Of a DNA stretch of 64,000 nucleotides, positions 21,425 to 33,943 are shown piece by piece. The notes below the pieces were generated by a model. The model did no database searches. It was not told the DNA's origin and saw only the letters and a list, made by a program, of their open reading frames with translations. Where the stretch lies: NCBI RefSeq assembly GCF_022539505.1, contig NC_061514.1, positions 250,406,124 to 250,470,123 on the forward strand. The letters run 5' to 3'. Origin of the DNA: Lolium rigidum. Its lineage: Eukaryota; Streptophyta; Magnoliopsida; Poales; Poaceae. The position numbers and the translations under genes were made by a program. The stretch's first letter is position 1. Each line of letters starts with the position of its first letter.

Positions 21425-21720
21425 CCCCTGGTTTTTTCATTTTTTTTCTGTTTTTCTTTAATCCCTGCATTTCAAAATTGCATTTCACATATATATAACA
21501 TATACAACATATATATTCACCATAGCATCACCAAACACATGAACAACACCACAAATACATCGAGCACACATAGTTTATGCATAACAAGTGCAATGTCCAC
21601 AAATACATCAAGTACAAGTGCAATGTCCACAAATACATCAACACACATCAAGTACAAGTACAATCCATAACAAGTGTAATGTCCACAAATCCATCAAGAC
21701 CATGCCATCAACCTTATTGT
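21425..21720. repeat. 3' flank of the Transposase_24-like gene with short tandem repeats
   Basis: This stretch is AT-rich. From 21540 the unit AAGTGCAATGTCCACAAATA, with small variations, is repeated about six times. It lies downstream of the minus-strand genes and is likely 3' untranslated or spacer DNA. Confidence 0.6.
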
Positions 21721-22009
21721 CCTCCTCCGCTTCCGCCGGCCTCATTGTCATTGCCTTGTGAATAATTATCTATAAGGTTGATGGAATGAACATTTGCATT
21801 TGCATTTGCATATTGAACACTTGAACAAGTACAAGTAGCGGGTTGGGCACAAGAGGACTCACCGCGGTTCATGCTCCGGATGATGTTCATGTTGTTGACG
21901 GTGATAGGTGTCCCCGGGGTCCGAGTGGGCGGTGGCGGCATCCACATGGAGTAAGGTGGAGGAGGAAGACTCCCCGGTGGAGAAGACAGAGCCGTCCGGC
22001 TCATCAGCC

Positions 22010-24078
22010 CAGCTCATCCGTGCTCGCCGCTCGCTGCATCATCCGCTGCTGTCGTTGCATCCGCCGCATCATCCGTGTCCGCTGCCGCCGGTACTCCGCA
22101 TCCGCCGCTCCATGTTCCGTGCGTGCTCCCGGGCCGCCTCGCTCCTTCGCTGCCATCTCCTCCTACGTTGTGTTGCCGCGATGTCATTAACATTTCAATG
22201 GAAAGCATGTAAAGGAAATGTAGAGACCCGAGGAAGAACATACCCGTAACCGCTCGACAGCCTAGATCCGAAGCCCGTGGCCGGGGCTCTACCTCAGGCT
22301 GGCCGCTCTTACGACCACGACGGATCCGGCGGAGAGAGGGAACCCTCGCCGGGTCGACGCACCCGTCACCAAACCATAGGCGGCCATGCTTCAAGCCTTC
22401 TCCCGCAAGCACCGCGACCTCGTGGTCAAAGTCCTCGGCCTCCGGATTGGCCTCCTCGCCGTACTTCTGCTTGAACTTGGAGACATACGACGTGCACCGG
22501 GTCTCGGATTGCGGGTTAACCCACACGGACCCCGTCTCGAGATCGGGCGTCTTCCTTTGCTTCATCTTCTTTAGCACGGCAAAGACGTTAGGCTTCGCTC
22601 CTGTCCTGACTTCCTGCAAAAGAGAACATGTAATTGAGTGAAGTGACACACCCTTGGAGAGTTAACAAATATATAACATGAATTCAAAGAATGAAGGAAC
22701 CATTAATTTGCTCACCTCCTTCTGCAGGTGAAGAGAGATGGGGATGCTTCCTTGGATATGCGATCCACCTCGCATCTCTGCCCGCTTCTTCTTGCCCTCC
22801 TCGTGCTTCTTGAGGTACTGGGGGCATGTCCACCACATGACCATCGCACGAAAGCACCTATCGTCGTTGCCGACGTACCGAGGAGGGTTCTACATGCACA
22901 AGATAAACCCATTATGGTAAAATAAACTACATGGCGATAAAGAAATCAATAACACATAAATGCAAATACCGCAAGTACTCGCCACGGCTGCATGAGCGTG
23001 TCGCGAGCGTCCTCCTTACTCATGTGGACGAAGCGGTCGGCGTGCCGCCGCGAACGCATTGAACACGTGCCTCGTAGTGCATGCCAGCTCACCCTCTTCC
23101 TTGCAAGCTGGTGTAGGACATCATCGCACGCATTCTCCTTGCCCTCGGCCCTCTTGAAGAATTTCTGCAACATAGGTAAAACAAGGGGCATTAGTGCAAT
23201 TATTGTGAACCAAGGAGAGTGTATGAATGGTAAGAAGTCAAAAGTCACGTACCCAGAATTTGGCAACAACCAAATCCGCCGCGGTGCCGCGGCCAAGAGG
23301 ATCTTCCGCGAGGCTGTAGTGCGCCCACCTCCAAGCTACGTCGCAGCCACCGGCAGGGGAGATCGACTATCCCGGGGAAATACCATCTAAGTAGGCCCCC
23401 AAGGATGTTCGAGTACCCACGTGGCGGTCTCTGCGTCGGGTCTTCAAACCGGAACGAGCTGCACCATGAAACGACAACATCAATATGTATGTGATAATAA
23501 TTTTGATAATGACAAAATTGCGATAACGAAATGCCAAAAAATAACATGTACCTCCTTCCATAGGGCACAAGAACAACGTGCTCGTAGCGCCAGCCTCTTC
23601 AGCGAGGGGAGCTGTGTTATCCCACGCCGATATGGCTTCCTATCACGTGGCCTCGGCCTCTCCAAAGCCGGAACGTACCGGTAATCCTCCGGCTCACACC
23701 ACTCTAGGTTTGGATCGGGATCGAACACTAAGTTCCCCAACCCCTCATCCTCCGAGAGGTCGTCCTCGTCCCCCTCCTCCTCCCCGGTCCTCCCCACCCC
23801 CCTCCTCCTCCTCGGTCCTCCCCACCCACCTCCTCCTCCCGGTCCTCCCCACCCCCGTGGTGCTCCCGGTCCTCCTCCTCGTCATCATCATCGGCCGCGG
23901 GAGGGGGCTAGGACTAGGAGTGAGTACCCGCGTCGCGTTCTTCCTACGCGGCCGCCCCGTGGGAGCGACGGGAGGGGGCTAGGAGGGGGGTAGTAGCTCG
24001 GCCCCGCCTCGAAGTCCCTACACCTACCAAGTCCTTGAGCTTCTTTTTAAGACCGCCACCCCTTTTTTTTGGCGGCAT
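22010..24078 (-). pseudogene. Transposase_24-like (PTTA/TNPA-type) CACTA ORF
   Basis: The start is probably the ATG at 24078 (MPPKKRGGGLKKKLK), followed by an acidic/Gly-rich low-complexity region. Later segments are DPDPNLEWCEPEDYRYVPAL (near 23700), FVHMSKEDARDTLMQPW (near 23000), a basic segment with MRGGSHIQGSIPISLHLQKE (near 22740) and VNPQSETRCTSYVSKFKQKY (near 22510). This order fits plant En/Spm-type Transposase_24 proteins. A splice donor (GAG|GTGAGC near 22717) and acceptor (TTTTGCAG near 22620) fit an intron between the last two segments, so part of the frame switching is splicing. A frame change in the low-complexity part near 23950 looks mutational. The likely role is binding the TTGCCGTGCG arrays. 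Confidence 0.65.
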
Positions 24079-24359
24079 GCTTCAATCACCTGCAAACACA
24101 AATGAAGAGAGTGGTTTATTAGTACGCAATATTGCAAAGAGATAAATATTAGTGAAAGCAACGTAAATATAAGTAGATGAACATTAATGAAAGCAACAAA
24201 TAATGCAAAAGGATGAACATTAATTAGTGGAAGCAACAAATAGCTACCATAGAGTTCTCTCAAACATAGCACGGAGTTCTTACAAATAACCTAGCTAGAC
24301 AATCTTTATTACACGGAGTTATTACAAATAGGCTAGCCTCACAATTACTACTACATAGA

Positions 24360-27300
24360 TCAGTAGCCTGTGTCGCCATCCGTGATTGGACCGCGTGTCT
24401 CCTCATCGTCATCAGGCTCGGCGAACCAATAATCATCAATGAAACCCGGAGGTGGTCCATCCGCATCGAGGTCAATCCCTCGCTTTGAACGCCTCGAGCA
24501 AACTCAGGTCTTCCGGGGCACGAGACATCCTCGCCTTCATCTTCTCGCATTGTCTCCATCCATGCCCGCGTCTTCTTGTTCATCGTCTACGACCATGTCA
24601 TCGATAGTCGGCAAGCCGATTGTGAAATGGCCGGGGAGCCCTTCTTCCCGATAAAACTCGACACTCCTTGCTGCGGGGTCTACGCGGCGGTAATCGTCCT
24701 TGTTTGGCGGGGGCGGCCTATTGCGTGAAGGCACCGTCATCACAACATCCCATCCATGTAGACGTTTTGTCGGGTTTCGCACGCGTACGGGAGATAGAAT
24801 ACTTGAAAGGCCTGGGTTGCCAAGATGTACACATCCTCTCCCTTATAAACGGAGTTCCTTTCAACTTCGACCAACCCAATTTCAGGATCCCGTCTCACCC
24901 GACGTGGGTCAAACCAATGGCATTTTAAGACGACGGGATTTAGCCCTTTGTGAAACCCGTAATTCAGCTCGTATATACCCTCGACTCTTCCATAGTAATG
25001 GAGCCCATCATCACCTTGACATACCACCCCACTATTTATTGTCTTCGCGTTGGGCCGGCTTGTTGTGTATTGATGGGTCCGGAAGCGATACCCGTTCACG
25101 TCATAGGAGTTGAACGCTTCTACGGAATGGTCAAAGCCCCTAGCAATTTTTCTTAGCTCGACTTCATCTCTTTGTCAGCTCTTGCCTACAAGTTTAGCAC
25201 AAGAAGTTTAGAACGAGAAATGACCGATAAATGTCGGAAGTGCTAGCTAATTTGGATAGAATAGTACCAAATTACAAAACCAGCTATCGAAACCGAAACC
25301 GCCTCCCTTATCGAAAATTTGCTTGGATTCTTCCGGGGTAGGCTCCCTGTGGGTATTCTTCCAATGTATAGCCTTGAATTTCCTATACCGATGAAAAGAG
25401 GAAGAGTTAGCCACGAACATACGAGTGAATGTTTGTGAATAATTAAATGGTTCGCACTTACTCGATGTACGGCTTCACTTCGACCATGGTGTTTAAGACA
25501 TACGAGTGGATCAAGGTCCGCTCATGTAGGTCCGTTCCGTACGGCTTCGAGCCACTTGACTTGCCACCAAGCCCCACGAAGATGCTAAGCTTGGGTACTT
25601 CTTCATTGTTGGCGGCATTGTAACGGAGGACCGGGTTGTGCTTTGTGGGAATGTTGGGATCATAGTGCTTAGTGGTGAAGTTTGCCACCTCCACGTTCGG
25701 GACTCGCCTCGGCTATGGATGCTTCGATCTTGCATTTATTGCCGAGTCATTTGACGAAGCTTTTGTGTTTCTCTCTCGGGACCAAACCGCCAACAGCCCC
25801 AATTCGGGCCCCCTTTAAGCACTCCTCCGCGAGGTGCAGGATCATGTGTTGCATCGGATTAAAAAACCCCGGAGGAAAGATCTTCTCCAGATCGCAAAGC
25901 AACACGGGTGCCTCTTCATCCAGACTTCTCAATAACTTTAGTGTCTAACTCCCTAGCACAAATCCGGCGGAAGAAAAAACTCAACCTCGCTAGCACTCGC
26001 CAAGTCTTCTCTGGGACATAGCCTCGAATCATCACCGGCATTATCCGCTCAAGCCATATGTGGTAGTCATGACTCTTCAGTCCTTGTACTCGCAACGTTT
26101 CAATGTTCAGGCCCCTCATCCAGCTGGCTGCGAACCCATCGGGGAAAAACAAGGAGTCCTTCATCCATTGGAAGACCTCCCTTTTTTGGGCCTTTGTGAG
26201 GCAGAACGGAGCGTGTGGCTTAGTCCAAGTTTTTTTGGCACCATTAGGTGGCTGCATGTTCAACTCCGGCCTATCACACCACATTTCTTGATCAATTCGA
26301 GCCTTTATGTTATCCTTCGTCTTCTCAGTGTCCACAATCGTGCTCCAAATGGCTTCACCGATATTCTTCTCGGTGTGCATTACATCAATGTTATGCGGGA
26401 GCTCGAGAAACTCAAAGTAAGGGAGCTTCCATAAGCACGGCTTGTGAGTCCATTGGTGTGTCTCCCCATATCCTAAGAAACCATTCCCATCGGGGCTAGG
26501 CTGAAGAGCATCTAACTCGGCCTTGATTTCCGTTCCGGTCTTCGGAATTGGCTTCGGCCACGGACAACACGGCCTTTCTTGAAACTCTTTACATCACTCC
26601 CGTATGCATGCCTCCGCTCAAGGAACCGTCGAGCTTCATCAAAGCATGAATACTTGCCTCCCTTGTTTAGCCGAAGAAAGTCACGGCCTGTCCGCACCGT
26701 GGGCAAGGCCACTTCCCATGTGTACACCACCCGCGAACAAAGCACGTGCCGGCAGGTCATGCGAGGACGTGTGGTACCACACATACATATCGAAGTACTC
26801 CTTCTTTGATGCGTCATATGTTCGGATCCCGCGACCTTCCCAGCCACGAACCAAGTCATCCACCAGCGGTTCCGGGTACACATTCATGTTCTTGCCCGGG
26901 TATTTGGGCCCCGGGATTATCATCGACACAAACATGTTCTCCGATCTCATGCGGACGCCGGGGGAGGTTCATGGGAATAACAAACACCGGCCAACAACCG
27001 TATACCGCAGCCGACATACCATATGGATTGAACCCATCGGTTGATATCGCAAGCCGCTACGCTCCTCGGGTCACTCGCTTTCGGTGGAAATTTCTTCACA
27101 AAGTTCTTCCATGCGGTACCATCCGACGGATGTATCATCTTGTCGGTGTATCTGTTTCCTTCCACGGCCCACCTCATCCGCCGGGCAGTATCCTCGGTCA
27201 TGAAGAGCCGCCGGATCCTCGGTAGAAGCTGGAAGATAGCGGAGGATATTCTTGGCAACCGTGGTCCGCCTCTTCCGACCATCACCATTGCGATCTACCT

Positions 27301-28057
27301 CAAAGTACCTAGAGGAATTGCATTTGATGCAATAATTTGTGTCGGCGTGCTCCTCTCCGAATAGCATGCATCCCTTTGGACAAGCGTGTATCCGTCTGAG
27401 ATGACATCTTAAGGTCACCTGAGCAATTTGGTCGAATAGTAGAAGTTTTGCGGCAAGAGGTGCCCTTTCGGCGAGAAGGCTGCCTACGATGACCGGAAGT
27501 TCATCGAACCCATCTCTCGTACAAGTTCCTATGGCACTTCAAGGCCATAAGGCGAGCGATGGCATCTAGTTGGGTAACCTCCGTATTTTCATGTAGGGGT
27601 TTCGCGAAGCAAACAGAGCCTCATAGTACTCCTTTGTGTTTTCCTCCGGGTCCTCACTTGTCTCCGCATCCCGAGGTGTCTCCACCTCTACATGAGAGCT
27701 TTCGGGCACATTACCATTAGCCAAGTTTTCTAAGCACCTATCAAAACCGAGTGTCATATTCCCCCCTAGGTTGAATCTGCCGCACCTCCTTCCTAGCACG
27801 TTTCTTTGCCTTTTCTCCATGGTAAGTCCAAATCCTGTAGGACGGTGTGAACCCAAACTTGATCAGGTGCATACTCATAGTTTCCTTGTCCTGTGCCTTT
27901 CGGTTAGCGCACTTACTACAAGGGCACCAAACACTTATAGGTCTGCTAGGGATGGCAAACGCCCTATCCACAAACTGCTCGGTCTTTTCTCCCCATTCAT
28001 CGAGTATAGTTGCACCGACCGATTCTCGCCATCGTACATCCAGCCACGATTATCCAT
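24360..28057 (-). pseudogene. CACTA TNPD-type transposase
   Basis: The start is ATG at 28057 (MDNRGWMYDGENRS), the usual opening of the transposase-associated domain, which continues with CPCSKCANRK (near 27920). The core follows with HPSDGTAWKNF (near 27120), MIIPGPKYPGKNMNVY (near 26910) and MHTEKNIGEAIWSTI (26380). DUF4218 has LCDLEKIFPPGFFNPM (near 25890), and DUF4216 has YYGRVEGIYELNY (near 25000). The acidic C-terminus ends at 24360. Frame breaks occur near 27990 and between most of these blocks. Some coincide with plausible introns, but the one near 27990 is within coding sequence. It is homologous to, but clearly diverged from, the transposase at 10912-14326. Confidence 0.87.
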
Positions 28058-28180
28058 CCTCTAATCAGCAACAAAACAGACGAACATAGCATTTATATAT
28101 CAAATAGGAAATAAATGCATCATATATTTATTTATTTTACGCGTGCATCAACCTCGAAACTCTACTAGGTGGGCTCCTAG

Positions 28181-28394
28181 CAGCCGCCGGATCCGTAGAT
28201 TGAGTACGTTCTCCCAGCTCTACCCGATCCGAGACGGAATCTCGGCAGCACCTCCCCGCTGCTCTCCCGATACACGTCTCGGCAAAAAGCCGAGAGGGGT
28301 GTGCATCCGGAGAACAACGGGGAGGCGCTACCGAAATCCTGTCTCGGATCGGGGTAGAGCTGGGAGAACGTACCCAACTACGCATCCGCCGGCT
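28181..28394. repeat. 214-bp imperfect inverted repeat
   Basis: The left arm 28181-28283 and right arm 28288-28394 pair along nearly their whole length around CTCGGCAAAAAGCCGAG. Shared blocks include ACGTTCTCCCAGCTCTACC and its complement. The arms differ by scattered substitutions. It lies just upstream of the minus-strand transposase start. Confidence 0.85.
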
Positions 28395-28399
28395 GTCCC

Positions 28400-29430
28400 G
28401 ATAAATGCCGTAAGAGTTACGGTTCATAATATGTGAGACCACTAATGCATATTTATCCGCGTAACCCTTACGGTCGGGAAGAGACGCCTAGGTATCGCGA
28501 CGGACTTGGTGATCTAGACAAAAAGAAAACCTAGGTACATGTAAAGGTGGGAGGGAGATTTATACCCTAGACGCGTGAGAGAATCGCCGAAGAAGATCCG
28601 GGACGCCGCCCCCGTCAAACACCCCTGCGACGCTGCTCCCCGTGTCCACCTCGAAGCATCACCCGCATACCGAGGAAATAAAATAGTCATGCAAGTGAAC
28701 ACGACTTTTTAAAAATAGTCATTGGTTGATTTCTATCGCTTCATATGGGATAGGATAGGACGGAAGCATCCAACCGCAAAGCAATCTCAAGTCTCCCCAC
28801 TCCAACGCCCTGTATTACTTCTTACGCATCAACCAATCCAACACTTCATATGTCGTCTCTTCGTTGGCCAACACTCCGCGACATACAACATCGCCTCCAC
28901 AACTCTAACTTTCTATTAACCCCCGTTCGGCTATCATCGACTAGCACCACTCCCTCCTATTTGCATGCTAATTATTTTATAACTACCCTATATCAATATT
29001 TAGCATGCAAAAATAGGCAAAAAAAGAGAAGGGGAGCCATACCTGTCGCGCGGGAGACTGGCCGAGGAGGCGACGGCGGACGGGGCAGGCGGGTCGGGGG
29101 CGAGTAGAAGGGGCGAGGCCACGGGCGAGCTCGGGGGCGAGCAGCAGGGACAGGGCGGCCGGTGGCGGGAGGTGGCGGTGGCGGCTGCGACGGCTTTAGG
29201 GGCAGTGTGCGCGGGGCGCGCGGGCGAGGCGGCGAGCGAGGTGGATGGGGTCTAGGCGGGCGAGGCGGCGAGGTGGATGGACGAGGCAGCGGGCGAGGCG
29301 GCGGGCGAGGTGGATGGACGAGGCGGCGGGCGAGGCGGCGGGCGAGGCGGCTCGGTGGACGCAGAGAAGGGGGACGAGAGGATAGGGCGCGTTTGTGGCT
29401 CAGGCGCGTCCCGACCAGGTGGCTTATCCG
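28400..29430. other. Spacer upstream of the transposase
   Basis: 28400-29030 has no recognisable feature. 29040-29390 is a G-rich low-complexity stretch built from GGCGGGCGAGGCGGCGAGGTGG-like units cut into short variants. It gives long but meaningless Arg/Gly- or Pro-rich frames on both strands. Confidence 0.6.
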
Positions 29431-29435
29431 CAATC

Positions 29436-29562
29436 GTTGCCGTGCGGGGTTCTTTGCCGTGCGGCAAAGCGCCTTTGCCGTGCGGGGCCTCTTTGCCGTG
29501 CGCAGGGTGGCCTTTGCCGTGCGGCAGGCTTCTTTGCCGTGCGCCTGCGCACGGCAACGATT
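29436..29562 (+). repeat. Internal cluster of TTTGCCGTGCG motifs
   Basis: Seven TTGCCGTGCG motifs in direct order and one inverted CACGGCAA, followed by a T10 run, lie 4.4 kb inside the right end. This matches the terminal arrays and lies upstream of the minus-strand transposase, where it could act as an operator-like site or mark an old element end. Confidence 0.75.
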
Positions 29563-29929
29563 TTTTTTTTATTTTTACCATTTCATTTATAAGGTTGCTA
29601 GGATGATTTTGTACCCTTTAGTGCTGACATTGATATAAGGTATTTGAGGCTAGATAGTATGCTTTGGTTCACTCAAAACCATTGTAGGAGGTTACATATA
29701 TAGAATACAACTACTAACTTGAGAGAAAGCCGTAAATAAGACTCGATCGTGAAGAGAAGGAGGAAAATGTGTACCATGCTATGAAATGAATGAATGCATG
29801 CTCAAATTAGCAGAGCAAGAATAAAGGCTATGCAAATATCTTTACCTTGACCCTCCTCGATAGATCGTATCCTGTCATGCCAGGCCGGCATGCGATAGTC
29901 GCTGACTATGCGTGCTCGAAACACCGGAG

Positions 29930-32900
29930 CTGACACACCGGAGCTGCAAAACCATGCATCATAAACCCTAACCCTAACCCTAAACCCTAAACCTATACCT
30001 AACCATAAATCCTTACCTAAAAGAATGAAAATGTACATAGTTGCACCCTCGCGCGGAGAAATCTAGGGGGGTAGACCCGCCGGGGCACCCGTTTCGTTGT
30101 TTTGGGGGGAGGAGGGGGAGAACGACCGCCGGAGCACCGGAACCCCAACAAATCTTGCATGTGGACCTATGATATGTGTCAAAGTGTGATGCAAGGTGTA
30201 ATGGTGCAAAAGTAGCTCCCCTAAACCCTAGACCCTAGCCCTAACCCTACGCCGAACCCTAACCAGTAGATCAGGCACACCTTCGATCGTGTGATAATGG
30301 CTCGAGCTGCGGGTGTATGTGCCAAAGGGTCCCAATCTTGGTTCTCCATGTGTATATGTCCTAAACAACCTAAAAGAATGAAAATGTACATTGTTGCACC
30401 CTCGCGCGGAGAAATCTAGGGGGGTAGACCCGCCGGGGCACCCGTTTCGCTGTTTTGGGGGGAGGAGGGGGAGAACGACCGCCGGAGCACCGGAACCCCA
30501 CCAAATCTTGCATGTGGGCCTATGCTATGTGTCAAAGTGTGATGCAAGGTGTAATGGTGCAAAAGTAGCTCCCCTAAACCCTAGACCCTAGCCCTAACCC
30601 TACGCCGAACCCTAACCAAGTAGATCGTGCACACCTTCGATCGTGTGATAATGGCTCGAGCTGCGGGTGTATGTGCCAAAGGGTCCCAATCTTGGTTCTC
30701 CATGTGTATATGTCCTAAACAAACCTAAAAGAATGAAAATGTACACTGTTGCACCCTCGCGCGGAGAAATCTAGGGGGGTAGACCCGCCGGGGAACCCGT
30801 TTCGCTGTTTTGGGGGGAGGAGGGGGAGAACGACCGCCGGAACACCGGAACCCCACCAAATCTTCCATGTGGGCCTATGCTATGTGTCAAAGTGTGATTC
30901 AAGGTGTAATGGTGCAAAAGTAGCTCCCCTAAACCCTAGACCCTAGCCCTAACCCTACGCCGAACCCTAACCAGTAGATCAGGCACACCTTCGATCGTGT
31001 GATAATGGCTCGAGCTGCGGGTGTATGTGCCAAAGGGTCCCAATCTTGGTTCTCCATGTGTATATGTCCTAAACAACCTAAAAGGATGAAAATGTACATT
31101 GTTGCACCCTCGCGCGGAGAAATCTAGGGGGGTAGACCCGCCGGGGCACCCGTTTCGCTGTTTTGGGGGAGGAGGGGGAGAACGACCGCCGGAGCACCGG
31201 AACCCCACCAAATCTTGCATGTGGGCCTATGCTATGTGTCAAAGTGTGATGCAAGGTGTAATGGTGCAAAAGTAGCTCCCCTAAACCCTAGACCCTAGCC
31301 CTAACCCTACGCCGAACCCTAACCGATAGATCAGGCACACCTTCGATCGTGTGATAATGGCTCGAGCTGCGGGTGTATGTGCCAAAGGGTCCCAATCTTG
31401 GTTCTCCATGTGTATATGTCCTAAACAAACCTAAAAGAATGAAAATGTACATTGTTGCACCCTCGCGCGGAGAAATCTAGGGGGTAGACCCGCCGGGGCA
31501 CCCGTTTCGCTGTTTTGGGGGGGGAGGGGAGAACGACCGCCGGAACACCGGAACCCCACCAAATCTTGCATGTGGGCCTATGCTATGTGTCAAAGTGTGA
31601 TTCAAGGTGTAATGGTGCAAAAGTAGCTCCCCTAAACCCTAGACCCTAGCCCTAACCCTACGCCGAACCCTAACCAGTAGATCAGGCACACCTTCGATCG
31701 TGTGATAATGGCTCGAGCTGCGGGTGTATGTGCCAAAGGGTCCCAATCTTGGTTCGCCATGTGTATATGTCCTAAACAAACCTAAAAGAATGAAAATGTA
31801 CATTGTTGCACCCTCGCGCGGAGAAATCTAGGGGGGTAGACCCGCCGGGGCACACGTTCCGCTGTTTTGGGGGGAGGAGGGGGATAACGACCGCCGGAGC
31901 ACCGGAACCCCACCAAATCTTGCATGTGGACCTATGCTATGTGTCAAAGTGTGGTGCAAGGTGTAATGGTGCAAAAGTAGCTCCCCTAAACCCTAAACCC
32001 TAAACCGGGGAGGCTTCGAGCCCTAAACCCCTCTAAATCCCTAAACCACGACGCCGGAGGCTGCAGAACCATGCATCATAAACCCTAACCCTAACCCTAA
32101 ACCCTAAACCTATACCTAACAATAAATACTTACCCTTTAACCTAAACCCTAGCCCTAGCCCCTAAACCCTAGCCCTAACCCTACACCTAACCCTAACCGA
32201 TAGATCGTGCACACCGTCGATCGTGTGATAATGGCTCTAGCTGCGGGTATATGTGCCAAAGGGTCCCAATATTGGTTCTCCATGTGTATATGTACTAAAC
32301 AAACCTAAAGGAATGAAAAGTTACATTAGTGCACCCTCGCGCGGAGAAATCTAGGGGGGTAGACCCGCCGGGGCACGCGTTCCGCTGTTTTGGGGGAGGA
32401 GGGGGATAACGACCGCCGGAGCACCGGAACCCCACCAAACCTTGCATGTGGACCTATGCTATGTGTCAAAGTGTGGTGCAAGGTGTAATGGTGCAAAAGT
32501 AGCTCCCCTAAACCCTAAACCCTAAGCCGGGGAGGCTTCGAGCCCTAAACCCCTCTAAATCCCTAAACCACGACGCGGAGCTCGCAGAACCATGCATCAT
32601 AAACCCTAACCCTAAACCCTAAACCTATACCTAACCATAAATACTTACCCTTTAAACTAAACCCTAGCCCTACCCCCTAAACCCTAGCCCTAACCCTACA
32701 CCTAACCCTAACCGAGAGACCGAGCACACCGTCGATCGTGTGATAATGGCTCGAGCTGCGGGTGTATGTGTCAAAGGGTCCCAATCTTGGTTCTCCATGT
32801 GTATATGTACTACACAAACCTAAAAGAATGAAAAAGTACATTGGTGCACCCTCGCGCGGAGAAATCTAGGGGGTAGACCCGCGGGGCACACGTTCCGCTG

Positions 32901-33810
32901 TTTTGGGGGAGGAGGGGGATAACGACCGCCGGAGCACCGAACCCCACCAAATCTTGCATGTCGACCTATGATATGTGTCAAAGTGTGGTGCAAGGTGTAA
33001 TGGTGCAAAAGTAGCTCCCCCTAAACCCTAAACCCTAAACTGGGGAGGCTTCGAGCCCTAAACCCCTCTAAATCCCTAAACCACGACGCCGGAGGTGCAG
33101 AACCATGCATCATAAACCCTAACCCTAACCCTAAACCCTAAACCTATACCTAACCATAAATACTTACCCTTTAACCTAAACCCTAGCCCTAGCCCTACAC
33201 CTAACCCTAACCAGTAGACCGAGCACACACGTCGATCGTGTGATAATGGCTCTAGCTGCTGGTATATGTGCCAAAGGGTCCCAATCTTTGGTTCTCCATG
33301 TGTATATGTACTAAACAAACCTAAAAGAATGAAAAGTTACATTGGTGCACCCTCGCGCGGAGAAATCTAGGGGGGTAGACCCACCGGGGCACACGTTCCG
33401 CTGTTTTGGGGGGAGGAGGGGGATAACGACCGCCGGAGCACCGGAACCCCACCAAACCTTGCATGTGGACCTATGATATGTGTCAAAGTGTGATGCTAGG
33501 TGTAATTCACCAAATGGTGCATGGCATGGATCCCCGGTCTGACATTCCTCACCTTCGGGCGATAACACTTAACGCATTCCCGGACGTGTACGGTGAAGTG
33601 TCCCGCCGCGGGTATATCGGGGGCTAGACCGTGCCAAAGGGTACCACACATGGTTTTCCATATGTCCATGGACTAAACAAACCTAAACCTATGAAAAGGT
33701 ATATTGGTGGAACCTCGCGCGGAGAAATCTAGGGGGTAGACCCGCCGTCCCGCTGTTTTGGGGGGCAAGGAGGGGGACGGCCGCCGAGCACCGGAACCCC
33801 GATATATGTG
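29930..33810 (+). repeat. Satellite array with telomere-like CCCTAAA motifs
   Basis: A unit starting GCACCCTCGCGCGGAGAAAT recurs at 30043, 30396, 30751, 31104, 31457, 31808, 32331, 32846, 33347 and about 33709. The first units are about 353 bp. The three from 31808 are about 501-523 bp because of an added segment containing CCGGGGAGGCTTCGAGCC and AACCATGCATCATAAACCC. Every unit has a block of CCCTAAACCCTA / CCCTAACCCTA repeats and a G-run block (TTTTGGGGGGAGGAGGGGG). Recurrent 65-66 residue frames in the units are a by-product of unit conservation. Confidence 0.92.
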
Positions 33811-33943
33811 GGGGATGAGCATGGAGACTAATTTTGTATTTCACATAGTGTAATAAATAGTCATCAAAAAGAAAAACTAATTAACAAAATAAATTTAAGT
33901 AGTAGATGAAATAAAATAGTTAGAAAAACAAATAAAATGTATA

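Noticed and set aside
20921..21498. Overlapping 150-230 residue ORFs on both strands
   Set aside because: They are translations of the TTTGCCGTGCG subterminal array, present on both strands by repeat symmetry.
29162..29638. Long Gly/Arg-rich plus-strand ORF and overlapping Pro-rich minus-strand ORFs
   Set aside because: Low-complexity GGCGGGCGAGG repeats open all frames; no domain, and the frame runs into transposon motifs.
30391..32003. Recurrent 65-66 residue open frames (LHPRAEKSRGVDPPG...) in the satellite units
   Set aside because: They are repeated only because the DNA unit is repeated; other units break the frame, and there is no start context or domain.
29993..32160. Reading the CCCTAAA tracts as a chromosome end
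   Set aside because: The tracts are short, interrupted and sit inside repeat units bounded by a CACTA element with a verified TSD, so they are interstitial.
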